This document shows, in pieces, positions 29,453 to 35,430 of a DNA stretch of 35,430 nucleotides. The stretch is taken from the NCBI GenBank assembly GCA_029866215.1, contig JARWZU010000046.1, forward strand, positions 1 to 35,430, given 5' to 3'. Both the position numbers and the translations under genes were made by a program. This DNA comes from Akkermansiaceae bacterium (GTDB lineage: Bacteria > Verrucomicrobiota > Verrucomicrobiia > Verrucomicrobiales > Akkermansiaceae). The notes beneath the pieces were generated by a model. It saw only the letters and a program-made list of their open reading frames with translations. It was not told the DNA's origin and ran no database searches. Position 1 is the first letter of the stretch. Every line of letters starts with the position of its first letter.

Positions 29453-29499
29453 AAGTGAACGATTACGGCACCCACGATCTGAAATTCTCCAAAAGTGAA
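29450..29499 (+). repeat. 10-bp direct repeat CAAAAGTGAA, two copies 40 bp apart
   Basis: Copies lie at 29450-29459 and 29490-29499. The 40-bp spacing is close to four helical turns, which would put both on the same face of the DNA, as for paired regulator sites. Function not shown. Confidence 0.35.
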
Positions 29500-29520
29500 A
29501 CTTTTTTCAGATTTTTTGAG
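29479..29520 (+). terminator. Nested hairpin followed by T-rich stretch
   Basis: CTGAA (29479-29483) pairs with TTCAG (29506-29510) around AAAAGT-GAA-ACTTTT (29491-29505), with a 7-nt bulge on the left side. ATTTTTTG follows. The AT-rich stem makes this a weak intrinsic terminator; it could instead be an attenuator or a protein site. Confidence 0.25.
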
Positions 29521-29655
29521 GTATCCCCCTATTTGTCCCACCCCATCTGATAGAAGTAAGTAAATTCTGACCTTCGACCTCTGAACTCTGACCTCAGGCA
29601 TCCGAAACTCTCTCCATTTCCGCTCTCCGCTTTCCCTGTTTCAGCTTTATCTTCT

Positions 29656-30018
29656 ATGGGCTTTTTCTACCGCAAATCCCTCAACTTTGGGCCGTTCCGG
29701 GTCAATCTGAGCAAGTCCGGCGTCGGCTATTCGGTCGGCGGCAAGGGATTCCTGGGCGACGTGAATGACCGCAGGGCGATTTCCGATGTCCGCATATTCC
29801 TGAAATCCTCCGTGTTGCCTTTGAATAAAGATCCCTTCCACGAGTTCGAATACGGATGGGGGATCAAGTTCACCGTCAACAATCAGATCGGCCGGTGTCA
29901 GGTGATGACCATCGAAGATGATGAAATCGCCGACAGGCCCGATGAGAACTCGCCATTCACCTATCAAGACGATATTGATCCGACTGAGATGGCCAGTTTC
30001 TCTGTCCGGCACCGATAA
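29656..30018 (+). CDS. Short protein with N-terminal DUF4236 motif and unrelated tail
   Basis: This 120-residue protein begins MGFFYRKSLNFGPFRVNLSK, followed by SGVGYSVGGKGF, a close match to the start of DUF4236, a small domain of unknown function usually continuing with Gly-rich and Tyr-rich sequence. Here the match stops near residue 32. The remainder (LGDVNDRRAISDVRIF onward) is unlike DUF4236, with an acidic end (MTIEDDEIADRPDEN). It could be a fusion made by deletion within a longer gene, or a genuine two-part protein. There is no signal peptide. It lies 51 bp upstream of the helicase gene on the same strand and is probably co-transcribed with it. Function unknown. Confidence 0.75.
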   Translation: MGFFYRKSLNFGPFRVNLSKSGVGYSVGGKGFLGDVNDRRAISDVRIFLKSSVLPLNKDPFHEFEYGWGIKFTVNNQIGRCQVMTIEDDEIADRPDENSPFTYQDDIDPTEMASFSVRHR

Positions 30019-30069
30019 AATCACTCACTCCCTCAAATCACACTCACTTGAAGGGTTGAAACTCCAGAG

Positions 30070-32451
30070 ATGCAAACACTCGACAACATCACCAGCCTCC
30101 TCGGCGACGATCTGAAACGATCCGTCACTCCCGGCGCGAAGCTTCAGATCGCAGCATCGTGTTTTTCCATCTATGCCTACGAGGCACTCAAGTCGGAATT
30201 GGAACAGTTGGAGTCCGTCGAATTCATCTTTACTTCACCAACGTTCGTCCACGGTCAGGCCACTGACAAAATGCCAAAGGAAAGACGGGAGTTTTTCATT
30301 CCGAAGCTCGAACGCGAGCGCAGCCTCTACGGCACCGAATTCGAGATTCAGCTCCGCAACAAGCTCACCCAGCGCGCCATCGCCCGCGAGTGCACGGAGT
30401 GGATCCGCCGCAAGGTCACGTTCCGCTCGAATGCCACCAAGTCCTCTATGCAGCAGATGGCCTGCGTCCGGCCACAGGAACGCGAGCCCGATGTCTATTT
30501 CCCGCTCCAGGGATTCACCGCTGTGGATCTTGGCTATCAGCAGGGCAACGCCCTATCTAACATCGTCAATAAGTTCTCCGGCGCGATGATGACGGACGGT
30601 TACCTGCGACTCTTCGAGCAAATCTGGAGCGACAAGGAGAAACTCGAAGACGTCACAAGCGAAGTCTGCGACCATATTTCCTCCATCTATTCCGAGAACT
30701 CCCCTGAGCGCATCTACTTCGTGATGCTCTACAACATCTTCAGCGAGTTTCTCGAAGATATCACCGAGGACGTCATGCCGAACGATCGCACTGGCTATCA
30801 GGAATCCGCTGTCTGGAAGAAGCTTTTTAACTTCCAGCGCGACGCAGCGGTTGGCATCATCAACAAGCTCGAAACCTACAACGGCTGCATCCTCGCCGAC
30901 AGCGTGGGCCTCGGCAAAACCTTCACCGCCCTCGCGGTGGTGAAATACTACGAGCTGCGCAACAAATCCGTGCTCGTCCTTTGCCCGAAGAAACTCGCGG
31001 ACAACTGGCTCACCTACAATCACAACCTCAAGACCAACCTGCTGGCCGCCGACCGCTTCGGCTACGATGTGCTCAATCATACCGACCTCCAGCGCACGAG
31101 CGGCCATTCGCACGGCACCAATCTCAAGCAGCTCAACTGGGGAAACTATGACCTGATCGTCATCGACGAATCGCATAATTTCCGCAACCACACGCCCGGC
31201 GAGGAAGAGCGCGAGTCACGTTACGAGCGACTCATGAGCCAGGTGATCCGCGCCGGAGTAAAGACCAAGGTGCTCATGCTCTCCGCCACCTCGGTGAACA
31301 ACCGCTTCTCGGACCTCCGCAACCAACTTGCCCTCGCCTACGAAGGTGAGTCGGAAAACCTCAGTTCCAAACTCAAGACCCGCAACAGCATCGAGGAAAT
31401 TTTCCGTCAGGCGCAGGCCGCCTTCACCCGATGGAGCAAGTTGGAGCCGGAGGAACGCACGCCGGAAGCCATCCTCAAAGCCCTCGACTTTGAATTCTTC
31501 GAACTGCTCGACAGCGTCACCATCGCCCGCTCGCGCAAGCACATCCAGGCCCACTACGACACATCGGAAGTTGGCACCTTCCCCGAGCGCCTTCCGCCCC
31601 TCTCGTTCCGTCCGCCCCTGACTCGCCGCGAGGATGTGCATGACTTCGACGCCATCTACGAGCAACTCACCCAGCTCGACCTCGCGGTTTACACGCCGAC
31701 TGCCTACCTGCTCGACAGTCGGAAGTCGAATTACGAGGAGTCCTACCGCGACGACCTCGAAGGCATTTCCCGCAACGTCAGCCTCGAAGGCCAGCAAAGG
31801 GGCATCCGCGCCTTGATGACGGTAAACCTGCTCAAGCGACTCGAAAGTTCGGTCCAGGCCTTCCGACTCACGCTGTGCAAGCTCGCCGCGACCAATCAGG
31901 CGATGCTCGCCCAGATCGCCGACCACGAATCCGGCAAAGCCGCCGTGAAATCCGTCAGCAGCGCCATCGTCGGTGAATTCGACCCCGATGATGACGAACT
32001 GCCGGATCCTGATGAAATGCCCCTCGGCGGGAAAATGGAGATCTCTCTCGAAGACCTCGACCTCCCCTCGTGGAAACGCGCCATCCAAAACGACCACGCC
32101 ATCATCAGCGCCCTGATTCTGGAAATGGAAAAGGTGACCCCAGAGCACGATGCCAAGCTCCAGCACGTCATCGACCACATCCGCGGCAAAGTCGGGAACC
32201 CGATCAATGCCGGCAACCGCAAAATCCTGCTCTTCACCGCTTTCGCCGATACCGCAGATTACCTCTACGACTGCATCGCCGCCGATCACCTCAAGCGTTA
32301 CGGCCTGCACACCGGGAAAATCACCGGCACCACCGGTCCGAAGACCACCATCGGCAAGGGCTATGACTTCCAGGATGTAATGACCCTGTTTTCCCCCCCT
32401 CCAAGGAAAAGGCCCTCATCATGCCGAAGGAGATTCACGAGATCGATCTAA
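30070..32451 (+). CDS. PLD-like/SF2 (SNF2-type) helicase, N-terminal and central part, frameshifted
   Basis: This frame of 793 codons holds most of a large helicase found in restriction and defence loci. Residues 1-180 or so resemble the PLD-like N-terminal domain fused to such helicases (CFSIYAYEAL, then RERSLYGTEFEIQLRN), but I see no intact HxK motif. The SF2 core follows: NFQRDA (Q-motif region), Walker A DSVGLGKT (about 277-284), DESH (about 367-370) and SATSVNN (motif III, about 405). The frame is lost at the C7 tract (32393-32399), after which about 17 unrelated Arg-rich residues precede the stop. Motifs V and VI continue in the -1 frame. Joined, the two parts would give about 1088 residues. 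Either an intact protein is made by -1 frameshifting, or the gene is broken, or a base is missing from the assembly. Confidence 0.85.
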   Translation: MQTLDNITSLLGDDLKRSVTPGAKLQIAASCFSIYAYEALKSELEQLESVEFIFTSPTFVHGQATDKMPKERREFFIPKLERERSLYGTEFEIQLRNKLTQRAIARECTEWIRRKVTFRSNATKSSMQQMACVRPQEREPDVYFPLQGFTAVDLGYQQGNALSNIVNKFSGAMMTDGYLRLFEQIWSDKEKLEDVTSEVCDHISSIYSENSPERIYFVMLYNIFSEFLEDITEDVMPNDRTGYQESAVWKKLFNFQRDAAVGIINKLETYNGCILADSVGLGKTFTALAVVKYYELRNKSVLVLCPKKLADNWLTYNHNLKTNLLAADRFGYDVLNHTDLQRTSGHSHGTNLKQLNWGNYDLIVIDESHNFRNHTPGEEERESRYERLMSQVIRAGVKTKVLMLSATSVNNRFSDLRNQLALAYEGESENLSSKLKTRNSIEEIFRQAQAAFTRWSKLEPEERTPEAILKALDFEFFELLDSVTIARSRKHIQAHYDTSEVGTFPERLPPLSFRPPLTRREDVHDFDAIYEQLTQLDLAVYTPTAYLLDSRKSNYEESYRDDLEGISRNVSLEGQQRGIRALMTVNLLKRLESSVQAFRLTLCKLAATNQAMLAQIADHESGKAAVKSVSSAIVGEFDPDDDELPDPDEMPLGGKMEISLEDLDLPSWKRAIQNDHAIISALILEMEKVTPEHDAKLQHVIDHIRGKVGNPINAGNRKILLFTAFADTADYLYDCIAADHLKRYGLHTGKITGTTGPKTTIGKGYDFQDVMTLFSPPPRKRPSSCRRRFTRSI
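32394..32400 (+). other. -1 frameshift site at slippery heptamer CCCCCCT
   Basis: In the incoming frame the codons are tcc ccc cct. The seven bases C CCC CCT fit X_XXY_YYZ, so both tRNAs can re-pair after slipping back one base. From 32400 the -1 frame reads tcc aag gaa aag and continues into helicase motifs V and VI. No convincing downstream pseudoknot was recognised by eye. Confidence 0.7.
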
Positions 32452-33335
32452 TCATCGGCACCGACTGCATCTCGGAGGGCCAGAACCTCCAGGACTGCGA
32501 CTGCCTCATCAACTACGACATCCACTGGAACCCCGTCCGCATCATCCAGCGCTTCGGGCGTATCGACCGCATCGGTTCCACCAATGCTCAAATCCAGCTC
32601 GTCAACTACTGGCCGGACATCTCGCTGGACGAATACATCAACCTCAAGGAGCGGGTCGAAAACCGCATGGTCATCGCGGACGCCACCGCCACCGGCAGCG
32701 ACAATCCGCTCAACCCGAAGGCCAATGAAATCTCCTACCGCAAGGAGCAACTCCGCCGCCTTCAGGAAGAGGTCATCGAAATGGAGGACCTCAAGACCGG
32801 CATCTCCATCACCGATCTCGGCCTCAATGATTTCCGCATGGACCTCGTCAGCTACATGAAGGAGCACGGTGATCCCTCGCGCACGCCCAATGGCATGCAC
32901 GCCATCGTCCCCGCCGATCCCGAGCGCGGACTACCGCCCGGCGTACTCTTCACGCTTCGCAATCGCGAGGACGGCGTGAATATCGATCAGCTCAACCGCC
33001 TCCATCCCTACTACCTCGTGTATGTCGGCGAGGATGGCCAGATCATCACCCGCCACACCGAGGTGAAACGTCTGCTCGATCTCGCCCGCACCGCGTGCAA
33101 GGGGCGCGATGAACTCATCCTCGATCTCTGTCACAAATTCAACTCCGCCACCAAGGACGGGCGGGACATGAAGCGCTACTCACTCCAACTCGATCAAGCC
33201 ATCCGCTCCATGATCGACGTTAAGGAGGAAAGCGACATCGACAGCCTCTTCACGCCCGGCACCACCACCGCCCTCGTGGATTCGATCCGTGGTCTCGACG
33301 ACTTCGAGCTCATCGCCTTCATCGTCATTCAATAG
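32421..33335 (+). CDS. SF2 helicase, C-terminal part (continuation of 30070-32451)
   Basis: The frame overlaps the first part by 31 bp. If translated alone, the ATG at 32421 (MPKEIHEIDLIIGT) gives 304 residues, but the start falls inside the second helicase domain, so it is most likely not an independent gene. Motif V (GTDCISEGQNLQDCD) and motif VI (IIQRFGRIDRIGS) are intact, and a conserved tail follows (IQLVNYWPDISLDEYINLKE, VKEESDIDSLF, GLDDFELIAF). Good conservation up to the stop argues against long decay of a dead gene. The DUF4391 gene begins 9 bp downstream. Confidence 0.85.
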   Translation: MPKEIHEIDLIIGTDCISEGQNLQDCDCLINYDIHWNPVRIIQRFGRIDRIGSTNAQIQLVNYWPDISLDEYINLKERVENRMVIADATATGSDNPLNPKANEISYRKEQLRRLQEEVIEMEDLKTGISITDLGLNDFRMDLVSYMKEHGDPSRTPNGMHAIVPADPERGLPPGVLFTLRNREDGVNIDQLNRLHPYYLVYVGEDGQIITRHTEVKRLLDLARTACKGRDELILDLCHKFNSATKDGRDMKRYSLQLDQAIRSMIDVKEESDIDSLFTPGTTTALVDSIRGLDDFELIAFIVIQ

Positions 33336-33344
33336 TCGCCGGCC

Positions 33345-34001
33345 ATGTTCGCCTACCCGCCACAGACCGCATTCGGGAAACCCGTTCCCAAGAGCCGGAT
33401 CTACCTGCACGCCGTTCCTTCGCGGCGGGTGAAGGAACTCTTTGTCTCGCAGCTCTCCGAAATCGTCTGGGCGCACAAACTCTCTCCGGAGACCCTCCAC
33501 CTGCCCGCACGGCCTGGCGTGCCAGAAATCCAGATTTTCGATCTTCATCTCAAGACCGGCGTCCTCGACGACGAAGTTCTCCACGCCATCGACCGCGCCG
33601 TTCCCTACCCAGTGTTCCACCGCATCCGTTCGGAAAAAGGCATCGCCATCAGCGCCGCCTTCAAGCGCCCCAGCGAAGCCGACTCCAGCCAGTGGGTTGT
33701 CGGTGCCCGCTTCACCAGCGCCTTCTCGAAACCGAAACACGACGAGCTCCCCCTGCCGGCCGCCATCGACCTGGGCCACCTCTACGCCGCCCTCTTCGCA
33801 CCTCTGCTGCCGCTGCCGCCGCGACCGGGAGAATCACTCTCCGCCCAAGTCACCCGCTGCGAAGCCTATCTCCGCCTACGCCGCCAAATCGACCAACTCA
33901 CCGCCCGCCTCCACCGCGAGAAACAGTTCAACCGCAAGGTCGAGCTGAACCAGCAACTCAAACCCCTCTTGGCGGAAATCGTCAGGATTCAAGCCGTTTA
34001 A
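33345..34001 (+). CDS. DUF4391 protein
   Basis: This 218-residue protein starts 9 bp after the helicase stop. It matches DUF4391: an N-terminal FGKPVPKSRIYLHA, the conserved WAHKLSPETLHLP and EIQIFDLHLKTG, and AIPYP-like AVPYPVFHRI, followed by an acidic/beta middle. The C-terminal 45 residues (from about 172) form a strongly charged helix or coiled coil. The family has no known activity but is repeatedly found between an SF2 helicase and a type III-like methylase in restriction-modification loci, so a role as an accessory or assembly subunit of that system is inferred. No catalytic motif is visible. Confidence 0.85.
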   Translation: MFAYPPQTAFGKPVPKSRIYLHAVPSRRVKELFVSQLSEIVWAHKLSPETLHLPARPGVPEIQIFDLHLKTGVLDDEVLHAIDRAVPYPVFHRIRSEKGIAISAAFKRPSEADSSQWVVGARFTSAFSKPKHDELPLPAAIDLGHLYAALFAPLLPLPPRPGESLSAQVTRCEAYLRLRRQIDQLTARLHREKQFNRKVELNQQLKPLLAEIVRIQAV

Positions 34002-34036
34002 AAGCCGCAACGCCAATTTCTACCAAGCTCTATGCG

Positions 34037-34060
34037 TTTATACTTGAAATCGTGTATAAA
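34037..34060 (+). promoter_or_regulatory. Inverted repeat TTTATAC-N10-GTATAAA, candidate operator/promoter of the ATPase gene
   Basis: Perfect 7-bp arms lie at 34037-34043 and 34054-34060, 21 bp before the ATPase ATG, in an AT-rich island within GC-rich DNA. TATAAAT (34055-34061) could be a -10 box, though no good -35 is visible. The layout suggests an autoregulated separate promoter inside the locus. Confidence 0.45.
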
Positions 34061-34081
34061 TAGAAATAATCGACTCCAGCC

Positions 34082-35269
34082 ATGGACCCCATCCGCAATC
34101 CCTTCTCTCCCGGCGCGGGCTCACCGCCTCCAGAACTCGCGGGCCGCGCGCAACTTCTCGACCAAGCCCGCATCCTTCTCGCCCGGATTCAGTCGGGACG
34201 CTCCGAAAAAAGCATGCTCCTCACTGGGCTAAGGGGCGTGGGGAAAACCGTGCTCCTCAATGAAATCACCCGCCTTGCAGAAAAGGAGGGCTACCAAACG
34301 CTTTTCATTGAGGCTCACGAGGACAAATCTCTCGTAGCGGTCCTCGCGCCGCAACTCCGAAGCCTACTTTTCCGCCTTGATCGAATGGAAGGCGCCAAAG
34401 AGAAAGTGCGTCGGGGTTTAGCGGTTTTGAAGGGCTTTGTCGGCAGCATCAAGGTAACCTTTGATGATATTCCGGTCGGGATCGACATCGAGTCTGAAAA
34501 AGGCTCCGCAGACAGTGGAGACATCGAAATTGACCTTCCGGATCTGCTGATGGTTGTGGCGGAGGCCGCACAGGACCGCAAAACTGCCGTGGCCATCCTG
34601 ATCGATGAGATCCAGTATTTCGGCGAGCGTGAACTTAGCGCCTTGATCATGGCCATGCACCGCATGCAGCAACGGCGCCTTCCCCTGGTACTCATCGGGG
34701 CCGGCCTGCCCATCCTCCCTCGTCTCGCTGGCGAGTCCAAATCCTACGCCGAGCGGCTGTTTCAGTTCCCCATCGTCGGCCCTCTCCCTCCGAACGATGC
34801 AGCCAAGGCGATCACTGAACCCATCGAGCGGGAGGGCGAGAAGATCGATCCTGCGGCTATCGGGGAAATCCTTCGCCTTGCCCAAGGCTATCCCTATTTC
34901 CTTCAGGAATGGGGCTACCAGGCTTGGAATCGCGCCGATGCCAGCCCCATTTTAGAATCAGTGATCAACAATGCCACCAGTGACACCATCCGGCGCTTGG
35001 ATGAGAATTTCTTCCGCGTCCGCTACGACCGCCTCACCCCCAGCGAAAAAAACCTGCTCCGCGCCATGGCACAACTCGGTGCGGGTCCATGCCGCGTCGG
35101 CGATGTGGCGGACCTCCTCGGCGTCAAGGTCGGTAGCCTCAGCCCACGCCGCGCCAGCTTGATTAAAAAAGGCATGATTTACAGCCCCACCCACGGCGAC
35201 CTTGCCTTCACCGTCCCGCTCTTCGACGAATTCATGCGCCGAGTGATCCCCTCTTTCCCCATTTCATAA
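34082..35269 (+). CDS. AAA-family (Orc/Cdc6-like) ATPase with C-terminal winged helix
   Basis: This 395-residue ATPase begins MDPIRNPFSPGAGSPPPELAGR, the usual start of a widespread bacterial family of unknown role. Walker A is GLRGVGKT (49-56), Walker B AILIDEIQYF (Asp175-Glu176), and a sensor-like strand LVLIGAG lies near 205. Residues from about 325 to the end resemble a winged helix (LTPSEKNLLRAMAQL, then a recognition-helix-like SLSPRRASLIKKGMI), as in Orc/Cdc6 proteins, so DNA binding is likely. It sits between DUF4391 and the methylase gene, where most related loci (from memory) have none. It has its own AT-rich upstream repeat, and its stop is 3 bp from the apparent methylase start. 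Regulator or integral subunit: undecided. Confidence 0.85.
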   Translation: MDPIRNPFSPGAGSPPPELAGRAQLLDQARILLARIQSGRSEKSMLLTGLRGVGKTVLLNEITRLAEKEGYQTLFIEAHEDKSLVAVLAPQLRSLLFRLDRMEGAKEKVRRGLAVLKGFVGSIKVTFDDIPVGIDIESEKGSADSGDIEIDLPDLLMVVAEAAQDRKTAVAILIDEIQYFGERELSALIMAMHRMQQRRLPLVLIGAGLPILPRLAGESKSYAERLFQFPIVGPLPPNDAAKAITEPIEREGEKIDPAAIGEILRLAQGYPYFLQEWGYQAWNRADASPILESVINNATSDTIRRLDENFFRVRYDRLTPSEKNLLRAMAQLGAGPCRVGDVADLLGVKVGSLSPRRASLIKKGMIYSPTHGDLAFTVPLFDEFMRRVIPSFPIS

Positions 35270-35272
35270 CCC

Positions 35273-35430
35273 ATCACTCTACCCAAGACCAAACTCGACC
35301 TCGAAACCCCAGACTTCGTCGCCGCCAACGCCGCGCGCCTTGCCGAACTCTTTCCCAACTGCGTCAGCGAATCCCGCAATCCGCAGACCGGAGAGATCAA
35401 GCGCGCCATCGACTTCGACCTGCTGCGCCA
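35273..35430 (+). CDS. Type III-like adenine-specific DNA methylase (Mod), N-terminal fragment, noncanonical start
   Basis: The frame continues past the window edge. The visible residues include TKTKLDLETPDF, then ARLAELFPNCVSESRN and IKRAIDFDLLRQ, which match the N-termini of COG2189-type methylases (Mod subunits of type III restriction-modification). These modify adenine in a short site. Catalytic motifs (DPPY, FxGxG) lie beyond the window. There is no ATG, GTG or TTG between the ATPase stop (TAA 35267-35269, same frame) and the conserved sequence; ATC at 35273 is the best candidate and the coordinate given here is provisional. Translation may depend on coupling to the ATPase gene. Confidence 0.7.
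   Translation, partial: MTLPKTKLDLETPDFVAANAARLAELFPNCVSESRNPQTGEIKRAIDFDLLR

Larger units (their letters stand above)
29117..29655. other. 539-bp intergenic leader upstream of the accessory locus
   Basis: This gap separates the rhomboid gene (-) from the DUF4236-type gene (+). No gene is supported; a 127-codon antisense frame is Arg-rich and overlaps the rhomboid start. The right half holds an interrupted palindrome, a 10-bp direct repeat, a nested hairpin, and a pyrimidine-rich stretch with two TCTGACCT copies (29566-29573 and 29587-29594). The left half shows nothing I can name. Confidence 0.5.

Noticed and set aside
29656-35430. DISARM or BREX assignment
   Set aside because: No DUF1998 helicase, BrxL, PglZ or PglX-type protein is visible; the helicase, DUF4391 and Mod set fits a type III-like neighbourhood better.

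Overview
The window looks like chromosomal DNA from a GC-rich Gram-negative bacterium, most likely of the Verrucomicrobiota. That is an inference. It rests on very large secreted repeat proteins, a chromosomal peptidase-S74 surface protein with a signal peptide, the general absence of Shine-Dalgarno sequences, and a Bacteroidetes-like Mrp without its CxxC. No rRNA, tRNA, IS element or CRISPR array was recognised.

Region A (1-12390, + strand) encodes secreted or surface proteins: the end of a truncated surface protein, an 807-residue S74-type protein with six GNVGIGT-like repeats and a C-terminal self-cleaving chaperone domain, a 21-bp tandem-repeat tract, and a giant 2887-residue secreted protein with three clusters of glycine-rich beta repeats.

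Region B (12391-29116) is housekeeping DNA. On the minus strand are a P1B-type metal ATPase, Mrp, a Tat-exported metallo-beta-lactamase-fold hydrolase, leuB, a peptide-type ABC ATPase with deoB, and a translationally coupled rhomboid-mazG pair. On the plus strand are trxB, khpA, lysA, uxaC with a secreted lactonase-fold protein, and holB. Perfect or near-perfect inverted repeats lie in two of the convergent junctions.

Region C (29117-35430, + strand, running off the edge) is an accessory, defence-type locus. It starts with a roughly 540-bp leader rich in small repeats and a short DUF4236-headed protein. A large PLD-like/SF2 helicase follows, broken by a -1 frameshift at a C7 tract that is also a perfect slippery heptamer. 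Then come a DUF4391 protein, an AAA/Orc-Cdc6-like ATPase with its own operator-like inverted repeat, and the start of a type III-like adenine methylase (Mod) that has no ATG/GTG/TTG start. Helicase, DUF4391 and Mod form a known kind of restriction-modification neighbourhood. The unusual points are the interposed ATPase, the Mod start that appears to depend on it, and the frameshift in the helicase. A Res subunit would be expected just beyond the window.
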